Position numbers and translations under genes: made by a program. A stretch of DNA of 64,000 nt from assembly GCA_030761205.1 (NCBI GenBank), contig JAULJL010000032.1, forward strand, positions 8,313,134 to 8,377,133, written 5' to 3'. The DNA is from Fremontodendron californicum (lineage: Eukaryota; Streptophyta; Magnoliopsida; Malvales; Malvaceae). A model generated the notes under the pieces. That model did not search any database. It worked only from the letters and a program-made list of their open reading frames with translations, and was not told where the DNA came from. This document shows positions 1 to 10,783 of the stretch, piece after piece (position 1 is the stretch's first letter; each line of letters begins with the position of its first letter).

Positions 1-69
1 GTTTCCGAGTATAAAAAGATTGTTTTCATCCTGCAGGTGGTACTCCGAGACTTATTTTAAGAGGGCGAG

Positions 70-177
70 CACAAAAAGTCATACTTGAAAAAAGTCAACC
101 CCGAAAAAAAGTCAACCCCAAAAAAGTCAACTCCAAAAAGTCAACCCCAAAAAGTCAACTACTGAAAAAGTCAACCC
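70..177 (+). repeat. (AAAAAGTCAACCCC)n-type short tandem repeat in U3
   Basis: GTCAAC recurs about every 13-18 bases, separated by A-runs and CCC/CTCC. The same tract is in the 3' LTR (about 18780-18886) and, in reverse orientation, in Tat2 near 44143-44213, so it is an old feature of this LTR family. Confidence 0.8.
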
Positions 178-654
178 ACTTTCAAAATCAAGATTTTAAG
201 TTCAATTGAAAAATGGCGAAAGAATTTTGATAATCCGAGTTATACATTGAAAGATATGGAGTTCGGAAGTTGGGATTTGGAGATTCAGTAGAAAAGAAAC
301 CCTAATCCGAGAAATTTGGGGAAAAGTGCTTAAACGATCAAACTGGTCGAAATTGAAGGTTCCAAATGAAAGATAAGCACTGACTACGGGTAATGGAGAA
401 GTCACTTGCAAGAAAACTGAAAGAAAAGTCAATCCGGGAGAAAATCGAGAATTAGGGTTTTTAGTGGATTTCGGTGAAATCGGGAAGAATCACAAAAATG
501 GCCCGACTTGGTAAGACCAAAGCCCCCAATGGATGAAGAATGGTTAAAAAGGATGGCCCAAGGCTTAGATTGAAGAAAATCTGAAAATCGGATTTGTTTT
601 GAGCAAAACCGGGCTTCGGAGGTAAAATGGCAAAATTGGAAAAATTTGGGAAAA

Positions 655-1290
655 ATAGCAAATGGACTCCGAAAATTATGGAAAATTTGTCAATCTCATT
701 CTTAAATCATTTGAAGGATATTGGAGAAAGAAAATCTTGATTCCGAGTTCGTTTGCAAAATGGCCAAATCCGGGCTTCTTATGCAGTAATTCAAAAAGGA
801 AAATCCCGGAAAAATAGCAAATGGACTCCAAAAATTCTGAAATTTGGCAAATCTCATTTTTAAATTATTTGGAAGAGATTGGCGAAAGAAAATCTTGATT
901 CCGAGTTCGTTTGCAAAATGGCCAAATCTCGGGCCTCCTATGCAGTAATTCAAGCCGATAAATCCCTAAAAAAATACCAAATGAGCTCCAAAAATTATGA
1001 AAACTTCCAGATCACACTTTTTAATTATTTTGAAGAGATTGGTGAAGAAAAATCTTGATTTGGAGCTCGTTTAAAAAATGGTAAAATGTAGGGGCATAAA
1101 AGGGCATTTTTGGGAAGAAAAAATCCAAATAAATAGCAAACGGACTCGGATAATTTTGAAAACTTCCAGAACTCAATATTTTATTATTTTGGAAGTATTA
1201 AAAACAGAAAAATTGAATTTGGAGTCCGTTTGATATTTACTTGCATCCGGGGGGCAAAATGGTCATTTCACCCAAGCAACCGAAAAGGGC
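655..1290 (+). repeat. Four imperfect ~160-bp tandem modules in U3
   Basis: Modules begin near 655, 814, 974 and 1132 with variants of ATAGCAAATGGACTCC. Each holds an A-rich block, a GAAAATCTTGATT-like stretch, a CGTTTGCAAAATGG-like stretch and a short GC-richer spacer. The same modules are in the 3' LTR (about 19364-19999). Repeated U3 modules often hold transcription-factor sites, but no specific site is claimed here. Confidence 0.7.
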
Positions 1291-1612
1291 TTTTTTTGGC
1301 CCTTCAAAAAATCAGAGTTGGGCTAGAAAAGAGAAGTGCTGGCATGCCCAAGCCCAAAGAAAGGAGGAAGCTTCTAATTTTTTTTTTTCTCTTTTTTCAA
1401 TCAAGTGGTTAAAAATCAAGAGTTAGTTAACCATTCTCTTTGATCAAACCATGGTGATTAAACCACATAGGTTAAGAAAGATGTCAACATTATTTTTGCA
1501 TAGAGAGGGCTGAGATGCTAATCTAAGGGTGGTAATTTCATGACTTTTCATCTTGAATTATTGGCCATTTGATGGAAAATAGGTTACACAAAAATGACAA
1601 CATCTTTGAGGC

Positions 1613-1620
1613 TATATAAG
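1613..1620 (+). promoter_or_regulatory. TATA box of Tat1 5' LTR
   Basis: TATATAAG sits in a GC-flanked context (GAGGCTATATAAGCATC). It is the best TATA match in the LTR, is conserved at 20321-20328 in the 3' LTR, and is followed by pyrimidine-rich leader-like sequence. Confidence 0.65.
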
Positions 1621-2922
1621 CATCATTAAGGCCAACCCTAGGGAGGCACATTTTGGTTTTTTCTTTTCCATTTTGGCTGATTTCTCTTAGTTTTTCTTAG
1701 TTTTTATCTTCTTGGTTGAGAGCAAAAAAAGAAAAGTTTAGAAAAAAAAGGAAAGTTTGAAGAGAAAAGCTTGAAATATTAGCTTCTTGAGGTTGCTCTT
1801 GAGCACCAACTCTTGCACTTTCATTTTCTATTCTTGTTTTTTGCTATTTTAATCTCTACTTGGTGAGTTTTCATTTTAGAATAATGTTTTTTTGTTCTTC
1901 CTTCATTTTCTTTCTTAAGTATATTTTATTTACATTTTGTTTTACAATAAACTCACGATGGCCAAATGGCCTACATTATTTATTTTAAGTTGTTGTGTTG
2001 ATTCATTTTACCATATTGTTTATGCTATTTTCTTTTTTTTGATGTTTTAAATGTTATGTTATTTCATGTTCTTGAGTTATATTTTAATTTGGTTGCTTTG
2101 TTTGTTGCCATTTATGTCTTAGATATCATGTTTTTTTGCATTTTAATTTTCTGTTTTCATGTTGTTTAAATTTGAGCATGTTTTAGATCTAGCATATTAG
2201 GTGTTTGTGAAAATGCTTGTGTGATTCTTTGCATGATTCTTGTTTTATATCCTAATTGAGCATGTTTTAGATCTAGTATATTAAGTGTTTGTGAAAATGC
2301 TTGTGTGATTTTTGCATGATTTAAGTGTTATGACTTAGTTTTTCATGCTAGTATGCCAAGTGTTTGTGAAAATGCCATGCTTGTTGGAGCTTGAGGCCCT
2401 TTGGCTACTCCATGTGTTTTGCATTGTGTGTTGCATTTTTTGTCATTCTAGTTGTTAGGTTTTTGCATTTGCATGATATTTGGTTGGATTTTTGAATTAA
2501 GCATGCCTTGTGTTTGTGAAAATGCCATGCATGTCTTAGGTCTAGGTTACATTAAATGCCATGCAAGTTCATGTTAGGTCTAGGCCATATTATTTATGTC
2601 ATGCATTTTCCTTACATTTAGGTTTAGATCCATGCATTTCATGCATTATGTTTGCTGCATTGTTTCATGCATTTCATGTTCATGCCACTTGAATAATGAC
2701 TTGAGCCAATTAATGGTTCAAAGTCATGCTCTCTTGAGCACACTTGTGGAAAATTAAGTTTGTCAAATTGTTTATTCTACCTTTGTGATTTTTTTACTTA
2801 GCCAATTTTTATCTAACTTTCAAAAAGTCTTAGCTACTGTTTTCAAGTCGTTTTATGAGTTTCAAATATTTTTATTTTTATTTTTAAATGATTTTATCAA
2901 AGACAAAAAAAAATGTGTTGGC

Positions 2923-3348
2923 AAAGCAGTTTTTTTTCACCTAAAACTCGTACATCTCCGATTTTTCTGGGAATTCATCTTTGATCAGAAAATTAAGCCG
3001 ATTTGTTTTCGTGTAGTTTTACATGTCCTGAGTCTCCAATATTTCTTTTAGAATTTTTGGAATTTTTAAAAATAGGGTAAAAAATCATGGATTAAAACTG
3101 GACAGTGGAATCAGAATTGAATTTAAAGAAAAACAAAGCAGTTTTTTTTTTCTCCTCCAAAAACTCGTACATCTATGATTTTTCTAGGAATTCATCTTTG
3201 ATCAGAAAATTAAGCCGATTTGTTTTCGTGTAGTTTTACATGTCCTGAGTCTCCAGTATTTTTTTTAGAATTTTTGGAAGTTTTAAAAATTGGGTAAAAA
3301 ATCATGGATTAAAACTGGACAGTGGAGTCAGAATTGAATTTAAAGAAA
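2923..3348 (+). repeat. 212-bp tandem duplication in the R/U5 part of the LTR
   Basis: The block starting AAAGCAGTTTTTTTT at 2923 is repeated from 3135 with a few substitutions and a slightly longer T-run. Both copies include ATTCATCTTTGATCAGAAAA and end with AATTGAATTTAAAGAAAAAC. The truncated 3' LTR stops before this point, so whether the duplication predates insertion cannot be told here. Confidence 0.85.
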
Positions 3349-4770
3349 AACGAATTTTCTGTTTTGGTTAATTCACATAGAGTGGGCTGATTAGGAGGGT
3401 TAGCTACTGACTTAGGGTAATTTCTAAGCCTTTTTAAACTCTAAAAATGGTTTTTCAAGTCCCGGGTTAAGGAGAGTCAAGTCCGGATTTTTTAAAACTT
3501 AGGAAATTAGAGCCATTTAAAAAAAAATTTAGCCCAGTTTTTATTGTTAATTCAAGCTTTTCAAAATTGTTTTCAAACAATCACAAAGTATTTCGGTTTT
3601 AGAATATTTAATTTGACATATTTTCCTAAGGTAGCCGGATATCTTTTTAGATACACGGATTTCCTTAATTAAAGGAAAAAATACATTTCATGCATTGCAT
3701 TTTTATATTCATGCATTTTATATAATATGTGATTCTTGTTATAACAATTTCTATGATATTGTTATTATTTTGATTTATGTTTTTGATGTTATATGGTTTA
3801 TTAAATGATTTGGAATGTTTCATGATATCCTATGCTTTTATTTAGTTTTTTTTTTTTGTCATATTATTTAGCATATACTATGTTCATGCATTATTATTTC
3901 CATTTTTATTTTTATGCATATTATATGGTAGCACTATTTCATATTCCATCTCATTTAATTTATATGCCATATCATTTATGTTTGCCATGTCATTTAGGTT
4001 GCATCATATTATTTAGATTTTGCTATGCCATTTTATTTATGTCATGCATATACATATTCATTTCTTTTAAATGTTTTCAAAAAAAGATAATGATTTTCAA
4101 TAAAAAATATAAAGATATTCCCGAGTTAAAATAATTCATGAGTTCTCTACCGGGTTTGCTGGAGGGAATATCATCAATTATCATTAATAAAGGAATATCT
4201 TTCTTTCATAAAAAGAGAATGATTCGTAAAGTTTTCCAAAACTAATAAAAATTTCTATATTTTGCCACGTTTGTTGGGGAATATAGGAAAATTTTGAATT
4301 TATAAATTCCGGATCATTTTCAATAAAAAAAATGAAATTATTTTTCTTTAAATTGGGAATTAACTTGAAATACTAAATTTAAAACCAATCTTTACCGACT
4401 TGAGATAATACACGATTAATAAGGTACCGATTTATACGGGCGTTGTGGGGGTGCTAATCCTTCCCCACACGTAACCGACTCCCGAACCCGCTTCTTTGAT
4501 TTCTCTGGTTTAAAACGCAGACTTGAAATTGGTTTTTAAAATATTTTAATTAATTTTTAAAATATTTTATAAAACCGGTTTTAATAGGTGGCCGATCACA
4601 CCTAGCTAAAAAAAGATTGGTGGCGACTCCATGTCTCTTTTAAGGTCATTTTCAAAACCTTCATTTTTCTAGAGGAATTAAGTCGACTTTTCCTCGGTTT
4701 TTTAATGTCACGCTTAACGAATAATAAAGTCTTGCGATGAGACTCGTTATTTTTTTAGGTTGCGACAGCT

Positions 4771-4787
4771 TGGCGACTCCACTGGGG
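4771..4787 (+). other. Primer binding site, tRNA-Arg
   Basis: TGGCGACTCCACTGGGG lies three bases after the LTR end. It is the exact complement of the 3' end (with CCA) of plant tRNA-Arg(ACG) as I recall it. A tRNA-Arg PBS is characteristic of Ogre-like elements. Confidence 0.92.
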
Positions 4788-5733
4788 AATTTTAGAGAGT
4801 CAGGCTTAGAGTTAGTCGTGTGTTATCAAAGTCTCGGTTTTGTTGGTTTAATTGGTATTTAATTTTTATTCCCATATTTCTTTGAAAATAAAAAAAAAGA
4901 GAGAATTTTGAAAATAAAAAAATGTTTTAATATGTCCATATTCATGTGCATTCATATTATTAGTTGTTCCCTGTTAATTTTGTTGCGTATATTTATATGT
5001 TTGTTTGAGTGATGCTTTACATTGTTTAAGTTTAGTGGGGTATTTAGAATAAGGGTTGTAGAATAGGTGGTGACAGGTTTGTTTTGTTCCTCCACACACA
5101 CTACACGTGCATTTGCATAACATGAATCCTCTACCCAGGTTCCGTCCTTTTAAGTGGGAGTAAAGTAACTACGCCTTCGTGATGATCCTCCGTATGGGCT
5201 AGTGAAACACTTTCGGAGTATAAAGTACCTAATGCCTTCGTGATAATCCTCCGTACGGGCATAGGAAAATATACTCTAACGAATTGAACCCGCTTTTATC
5301 GGGGTGCCTTACTAGCCTTCACCGGCGACAGTGAGGAACAATTCGGAGCCTTAGAACCAATTCACCTTCATATAGTGAACCTAGGCGAAGCCATGCCAGA
5401 TTTCTGTTAGATACCCGAAGTTTAAGACACATGGAGGAACATTTCCAACCTTTTACCATCTTTCTATATGTTAGATACAAATTGGGTGATGATGAACGAA
5501 CATCATACCACTCGTATTTTTTATTATTTTGTCCCAAAGGCGTTGTAATGCCGTAGCTCTGTTTAAATTTTGGGACATTTTTTTAAGCATGTTGTTATTT
5601 ATGTTATATTTGTGAATTCATTTCCTTACTAATCTATTTCTTTCTGTTTTCTTTTCTTTGGCATGCATCATAGACATCATCATACACTTGAAGTTTATTG
5701 GCCTCGGGATAGTTATCAACCCAAAGGACTTTC
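4788..5733 (+). other. Untranslated leader of Tat1 with two repeated hairpin units
   Basis: There is no credible gene in this 946-bp leader. Two ~60-bp direct-repeat units begin TAAAGTA at 5161 and 5221. Each contains GCCTTCGTGATRATCCTCCGTA followed by GGGC, which can fold with GCC against GGC and CGT against the ATG or ACG before it. The second unit pairs better because its stem extends to ATGCC/GGGCAT. Position between PBS and first ORF suits a packaging or dimerisation signal; that function is inference. Confidence 0.55.
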
Positions 5734-7455
5734 ATGGAGGACCAGGTTATTTCAGTGATAGAAGATCATGCAGTAGTCAGGGCACAGTCAGAAAAAAATC
5801 AGAGGGAGGATGGAGATTGCCTCAAGAAGGGTTATGTGTCAATATTGCCGGAAAGGGTCAAAGTGGATCCTAGACAGAATAATCTCCGAGGGTTAGCCGA
5901 CATTTGGAACCAGTGGAATGTATCAGAGAAAGAAGCCTTCACTCAGAAGTATGGAGACATAGCACTCTTAATTCCGATTCAGGTCAATAGTGGGTTGATT
6001 CAGGCTACGGTACAGTTCTGGAATCCTGCTTATAGATGTTTCACTTTTAACGAGGAGGATATGACACCACTGATCGAAGAATATTCGACATTGTTACGTA
6101 TTGAATGTCCTAATCCTGATCGGATATATTTGAAGGTGGCTAGGATCACGGGAATGGATACAACATGGGTTGAGAGTCATGTGGACACGAAGCAGAAAAA
6201 TGGGTGCATTCCGTGGGAAACTCTCCGACTGTTGATATTGGGTTGTTCTGACAAAGCAAAAGCCAGGGACATCTTCGCTCTAGCTATCTATGGGTTAATC
6301 ATATTCCCGAAGATATTGGGTCATGTGGATATAGCCGTGTTTGATTTCTTTGAAAAGTTGGAACAAAAGATCAACCCATCTCCGGCCATCATAGCTGAAA
6401 CTATCCGATCCTTGAATTTTTGTAAAAGGGCCGGACACGGGAGGATCAAGGGGTGTGTACAACTCCTTTATATTTGGATTCAAAGTCACTTTTGGAAGAT
6501 AGAAAATGTTTCCTTCAAACCATACATGAAGACTTTAGTTCCGATTAAGGAATTCCTTCAAAATGATTGGCCTAAGGAAGGGAATGAAGAGAAATGGGTC
6601 AACATGTTCCGAAATCTAAAAGGGGAGATGGTGACTTGGAGAGCTCCATGGATGGTTCCTGTGCCGATTATGTACAAATGTGGGGACAACCCGGGAGTTC
6701 CACTGCTCGGAATTTGGGGGTCTGTGAGTTATGCGCCCCTGTTGGTGCAAAGACAGGTTGAGTCTCGGCAATTCACACCCATGACTCATAATTTAGGATC
6801 ATCAGAGTTCACTTATGGGGAAGATGGATATTTTGGAAAAGTGCGGGCAGCGATCGAAGCATGGAAGAAAACTCAACGGATAAAAGTGGCCAGATATGCC
6901 GACACCGTCACACCTGATTATTTGGTATGGAGGAAATTAAGGGTTAATGATAGACTATTGACATCAGATGGGGAGGAGATCCAATTCATAAATTCGCCAC
7001 CGAGGGAAATGCCATCAGAGTTAGAAATTACAAGAGCGGAATTTGAAAAAGAAAAGGCCCGTATGAGTAAAGAAATTGCCCGACTGCAAAAAGAGCTTGG
7101 AGACATGAAAAATAGGGAATCAGCTCGGGAAAAAGAGAAGAAACAGATTAAGAGAGAAAGGGACACCGTTAAGGACGACCTTCGAGAATTACATTTGGAG
7201 AACAAGAGGTATCGCTTTGAGCTTAGGTTTGAGGGGACTCTCAAGACTTCCGGGGAATGGGAACAAGAAGTCAAAAACCTCAAAAAGGAGAAGAATTATT
7301 GGGTAGAAAAGGCGAAACACGAGGAAGCCCGAGCAAATCAACTTGAGAAGCAAGCTAGGGAGAGCTTACAGGGTGATGTTTCTGCTAACACGTCTAAGGG
7401 CCGTGAACAAGTAGGGATCAGATGGAAGAGCAAGGCAGTTAAAGGAGGACATTGA
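5734..7455 (+). CDS. Tat/Ogre ORF1: plant mobile-domain-like protein with C-terminal coiled coil
   Basis: This is an intact 573-aa frame with its own ATG between the leader and gag, the position of the extra ORF1 that defines Ogre-like Tat elements. Residues about 50-400 resemble the DUF7745/plant-mobile-domain-type proteins found in these elements, with Trp- and Gly-rich blocks such as WETLRLLILG and WRAPWMVPVPIMYKCGDNPG. Residues about 425-560 are strongly charged, Glu/Lys/Arg-rich and heptad-like, a long coiled coil. The role is unknown. It is the only undamaged ORF of Tat1, whereas gag and pol carry stops. Tat2 has no visible copy because B2 cuts that element first. Confidence 0.85.
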   Translation: MEDQVISVIEDHAVVRAQSEKNQREDGDCLKKGYVSILPERVKVDPRQNNLRGLADIWNQWNVSEKEAFTQKYGDIALLIPIQVNSGLIQATVQFWNPAYRCFTFNEEDMTPLIEEYSTLLRIECPNPDRIYLKVARITGMDTTWVESHVDTKQKNGCIPWETLRLLILGCSDKAKARDIFALAIYGLIIFPKILGHVDIAVFDFFEKLEQKINPSPAIIAETIRSLNFCKRAGHGRIKGCVQLLYIWIQSHFWKIENVSFKPYMKTLVPIKEFLQNDWPKEGNEEKWVNMFRNLKGEMVTWRAPWMVPVPIMYKCGDNPGVPLLGIWGSVSYAPLLVQRQVESRQFTPMTHNLGSSEFTYGEDGYFGKVRAAIEAWKKTQRIKVARYADTVTPDYLVWRKLRVNDRLLTSDGEEIQFINSPPREMPSELEITRAEFEKEKARMSKEIARLQKELGDMKNRESAREKEKKQIKRERDTVKDDLRELHLENKRYRFELRFEGTLKTSGEWEQEVKNLKKEKNYWVEKAKHEEARANQLEKQARESLQGDVSANTSKGREQVGIRWKSKAVKGGH

Positions 7456-7768
7456 AGAAGGTCCAGGATCCGAGGGAGTTATTATAGGACTAGTATCTTG
7501 TAATAGTTTTTAGGAGAGACAGATTATCATGATCTTTTGTTCTAGGAAATCAATGAAAGACCGTTTGGTTGGAATTATCATGGGGCCAATACTCACTTTG
7601 TTCATATTCATTCATTCATTTATTCATTTTTTATAAAATAAAAAATTGTGTCAATAATTTCTAATCCATGGTTTTTAAAAATAAAAAAAAAATAAAGGTA
7701 CAATTGGTCGCACTCAGAAAGAACCAGATTTCCAACACTCTTACAATACTCGGTCTCGAACAAAAGCC
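7456..7768 (+). other. Spacer between ORF1 and gag
   Basis: This AT-rich 313-bp spacer holds a (ATTC)n run near 7605-7630 and an A-rich stretch near 7670-7695. No ORF, clear promoter or structured element is seen. Confidence 0.5.
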
Positions 7769-8158
7769 ATGGAAAATGATCAGCTTGCCAGAATTGAGAG
7801 AACGGAAAGAATCCAGAAAGAACTACAAGAACAGTTGACTAAGTCTCAAGAAGAGACACGAGAACAGATGACAAAGCTCATGGAGATGATGAGCAATATG
7901 ATGAAGCAGAAGTGGCCTGGAGAGAATTCAGCTGCTGGAATGGGGGCAGTAAATCAGGAGGATAGACCAGAAGTGGTACAGAGAAATGGCCAGACATCCC
8001 AACCTATGGGAAATGAAATTCCAACTGGGGCAGCATCCTACATCTACATCCAGCCGGCGGCCGAACCACAGAATTTCGGTCCAAAAAGGGGTAACATCAG
8101 AGCTGATCCAATTGAGGTTGAGGTTCCAGACTTCGAAGAAATGGCAGAGAAGGAATAG
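7769..8158 (+). pseudogene. gag: Tat1 gag, N-terminal part, ended by an in-frame TAG
   Basis: The ATG at 7769 opens a frame of Glu/Gln/Lys-rich helical sequence with KLMEMMSNMMKQK near residue 37, the usual N-terminus of Tat gag. It stops at TAG 8156-8158. The reading frame beyond is the same frame (8165 is 132 codons downstream) and continues directly into gag. The stop therefore splits one gene in two. A nonsense mutation is the simplest reading; readthrough cannot be excluded from one copy. Confidence 0.75.
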
Positions 8159-8164
8159 GCCAAA

Positions 8165-10783
8165 ATGACCGAACTGAAGAGGGTCGAAACTACTGAATCT
8201 GAGAAGAAATATCAGTTGTTGGAAGAAAGGCTAAGAGTAGTGGAAGGAGCAGAGTTGTTTGGCAGCCTAGATGCCAAAGAGATGAGCCTGGTACATGATC
8301 TAATAATTCCACCAAAGTTCAAAGTACCAGATTTTGAAAAGTATAATGGGACCACCAACCCATCCGCTCATCTGACTATGTACTGTAGAAGGATGACAGG
8401 GCATGAGGATAATGAAAAATTGCTTATTCATTGCTTCCAGGACAGCTTAACAGGGTCAGCCACCCGATGGTACAACCAACTCAGTCGTACCAAGATTCGT
8501 TCATGGACGGATCTGGCCAGGGCTTTTATGGAGTATTATAAGCACGTTTCTGATATGGTACCAGACAGGCTGTCATTACAGAACATGGAAAAGAGGTCCA
8601 ATGAGACCTTCAAGGAGTATTCACAGAGGTGGAGGGACCTGGCAACACAAGTGCAACCCCCTTTAACCAACAAAGAAACCACGGTGCTTTTCATCAACAC
8701 ATTGAAGGCACCTTATTATGACAGATTGGTGGGAAATGCTACCAAAGATTTTGCGGATATGGTAATATCTGGAGAAATGATTGAGTCATCCATTAAGAGT
8801 GGAAAGATGGAAGGGGGTGAGTCTGCTACCCCAAAAAGAGCTTTTCCTACAAAGAAAAAGGAGGAAACCCATGCAGTAAGCTTCAACCAATATCCTTACA
8901 CACCTCCAACACCATACACACCACCGAGGCCTTATACCCCTACCACACCTTATGCACCTCCTACACCATACACACCATGCCCGGGGTATAATCCTTATTA
9001 CCCTAATATCAACCACCTTACCCAAAACCCGTTCCCTTACACCAATATACTACAACAGCCATTCCCAACTGGCATATCCCCTCAAATCACCCTTCCTAGA
9101 AATACTGTTCCTAACACACAAGGGCCTGTGCGTAATGACCAACGTTCACCAAGGAACGATCAAAGAACCCAATTTGATCTGATTCCCACTACTTACGGTG
9201 ATCTATATCCAAAACTGTTGCAGGGTCAACTTGTTGCACCTGTGTACCTAAAACCTTTGACACCTCCATATCCAAGATGGTACAATGCAAACACCAACTG
9301 TGCATACCATGCGGGAATCCAAGGACATTCAATTGAAGATTGCCTAGCCTTCAAAAGGAAAGTCCAAAGCTTGATTAATTCAGGGGTAGTGAAGTTTGGA
9401 TCAAAAAATGGGCCGAACGTAGTTGGAAATCCGTTGCCCAATCATGCTGGGAATCAAGTAAATGCAATATTGACCGGAGGGGACAGAAAATTAAAAAGGG
9501 ATATTGAGGAGTTTAAGACTCCAATGATAACAGTATGGGCTGAAATGGTCAAGGCAGAATTGGTGGAAGGTACGGAAGATCTGAAGATGGTTGCAGGAGG
9601 GGTGCATGATTGGTGCCCGTTCCATAAGAGTGAAAGCCATGACATACAGAACTGTGGGGATTTCTGGGTTAAAGTCCAAAGAATGATGGATAGTGGGGTA
9701 GTCCAATTCTATGAGGAGATAGAAAAGGAAATAGAAGTCATTGAAAATACAAGTGGCTATGGGATAGGAAGACCCCTAATCATCTACTATGATGAACCGG
9801 AGGAAAAAGTTATGCCAGCCATGGAAGAAAATGCGCCCAAATTAATCATTGATTTACCTGTTTCCTTTGCATACAAGGAAAACAAGGCTACACCATGGAA
9901 ATATGACTGCAGTATGGTTATGCCCGGGTCTTCAGGCCAACAGGATATTACAGGTGTGGGGCATTTAACCCGAAGTGGGAGGTGTTATGCTCCGGAGGCT
10001 GTTGAACAAGGGGTAGCAGGGAAAGACAGAGGAATTGACAAAGGGAAGAAGGTCGTCGAGCCAATCCACATTGAGATGGATTTGCCAGAGGAAACAGAGA
10101 GGGGATCAGCCCCGATTAATAGAATCAAAGAGCCAGTATGTGAAAAAGAAGCTTGTGAGTTCTTGAAATTTATAAAGCATAGTGAATATAGCGTGGTTGA
10201 ACAACTGCAACGTCAACCAGCTAGGATTTCAATCTTATCTTTGCTTTTAAATTCAGAACCACACAGAAAGGCTTTATTGAGAGTATTAAATCAAGCGTAC
10301 GTGGCCAATAATATATCAGTGGAAAAGCTGGATAGGTTGGTGGGAAACATCACAGCTGATGACTTCATATTCTTTAGCTATGAGGAAATACCACCCAATG
10401 GTATTGGATCAACAAAAGCTCTCCATATAACCACTACTTGTAAGGGGCACATATTACCGAGGGTCCTTCTGGACAACGGTTCTTCACTAAATGTGATGTC
10501 TTTAGCAACCTTATCCAAGTTACCAGTGGATTTATCCTATATGATACCAAGTTGCACGGTGGTTAGAGCTTTTGACGGAACCAGAAGGGAGGTTATGGGA
10601 ACCATTGAAGTTCCTTTGGAAATAGGCCCGTGCACATATACAGTGAACTTCCAGGTTATGGATATCAATCCATCTTATAACTGTTTGTTGGGAAGGCCAT
10701 GGATACATTCAGCTGGGGCTGTACCCTCGTCTCTTCACCAGAAACTAAAATTTGTGATGGAGGGCCGGTTGATTACGGTATAA
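8165..10783 (+). CDS. gag-pro: Tat1 gag-protease (broken at both ends by in-frame stops)
   Basis: This 872-codon frame contains a retrotransposon capsid domain at about residues 55-200 (ATRWYNQLSRTKIRSW; FKEYSQRWRDLA). A Pro/Tyr/Thr-rich linker lies at about 235-285. Two CxxH...GHxxxxC-type fingers follow (CAYHAGIQGHSIEDC and CPFHKSESHDIQNC). An aspartic protease has its DNGSSLNVM active-site block at residue 770 and a second conserved block, NCLLGRPWIH. It makes the virus-like particle and the maturation protease. It begins just after the TAG at 8156 and ends at TAA 10781, beyond which the same frame continues into the G-patch segment. Confidence 0.9.
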   Translation: MTELKRVETTESEKKYQLLEERLRVVEGAELFGSLDAKEMSLVHDLIIPPKFKVPDFEKYNGTTNPSAHLTMYCRRMTGHEDNEKLLIHCFQDSLTGSATRWYNQLSRTKIRSWTDLARAFMEYYKHVSDMVPDRLSLQNMEKRSNETFKEYSQRWRDLATQVQPPLTNKETTVLFINTLKAPYYDRLVGNATKDFADMVISGEMIESSIKSGKMEGGESATPKRAFPTKKKEETHAVSFNQYPYTPPTPYTPPRPYTPTTPYAPPTPYTPCPGYNPYYPNINHLTQNPFPYTNILQQPFPTGISPQITLPRNTVPNTQGPVRNDQRSPRNDQRTQFDLIPTTYGDLYPKLLQGQLVAPVYLKPLTPPYPRWYNANTNCAYHAGIQGHSIEDCLAFKRKVQSLINSGVVKFGSKNGPNVVGNPLPNHAGNQVNAILTGGDRKLKRDIEEFKTPMITVWAEMVKAELVEGTEDLKMVAGGVHDWCPFHKSESHDIQNCGDFWVKVQRMMDSGVVQFYEEIEKEIEVIENTSGYGIGRPLIIYYDEPEEKVMPAMEENAPKLIIDLPVSFAYKENKATPWKYDCSMVMPGSSGQQDITGVGHLTRSGRCYAPEAVEQGVAGKDRGIDKGKKVVEPIHIEMDLPEETERGSAPINRIKEPVCEKEACEFLKFIKHSEYSVVEQLQRQPARISILSLLLNSEPHRKALLRVLNQAYVANNISVEKLDRLVGNITADDFIFFSYEEIPPNGIGSTKALHITTTCKGHILPRVLLDNGSSLNVMSLATLSKLPVDLSYMIPSCTVVRAFDGTRREVMGTIEVPLEIGPCTYTVNFQVMDINPSYNCLLGRPWIHSAGAVPSSLHQKLKFVMEGRLITV

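Larger units (their letters stand above)
1..4767 (+). mobile_element. 5' LTR of Tat/Ogre-type Ty3/gypsy element Tat1 (start cut by window edge)
   Basis: This long terminal repeat lines up base for base with the sequence from 18710 onward, so the first 58 bp (matching 18652-18709, beginning TGTAGACACC) lie outside the window. It ends TTGCGACA at 4767, three bases before a tRNA-Arg primer binding site. The implied full length is about 4.8 kb, typical of the Tat/Ogre lineage. In the first ~600 bp the two LTRs differ at roughly one base in 80, so the insertion is fairly young. A TATA box at 1613 puts U3 at about 1.67 kb and leaves a very long R/U5. Around 2170-2400 an ~85-bp motif (GAGCATGTTTTAGATCTAG) recurs. 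No gene is seen in it; the short reading frames here are AT-rich noise. Confidence 0.93.
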
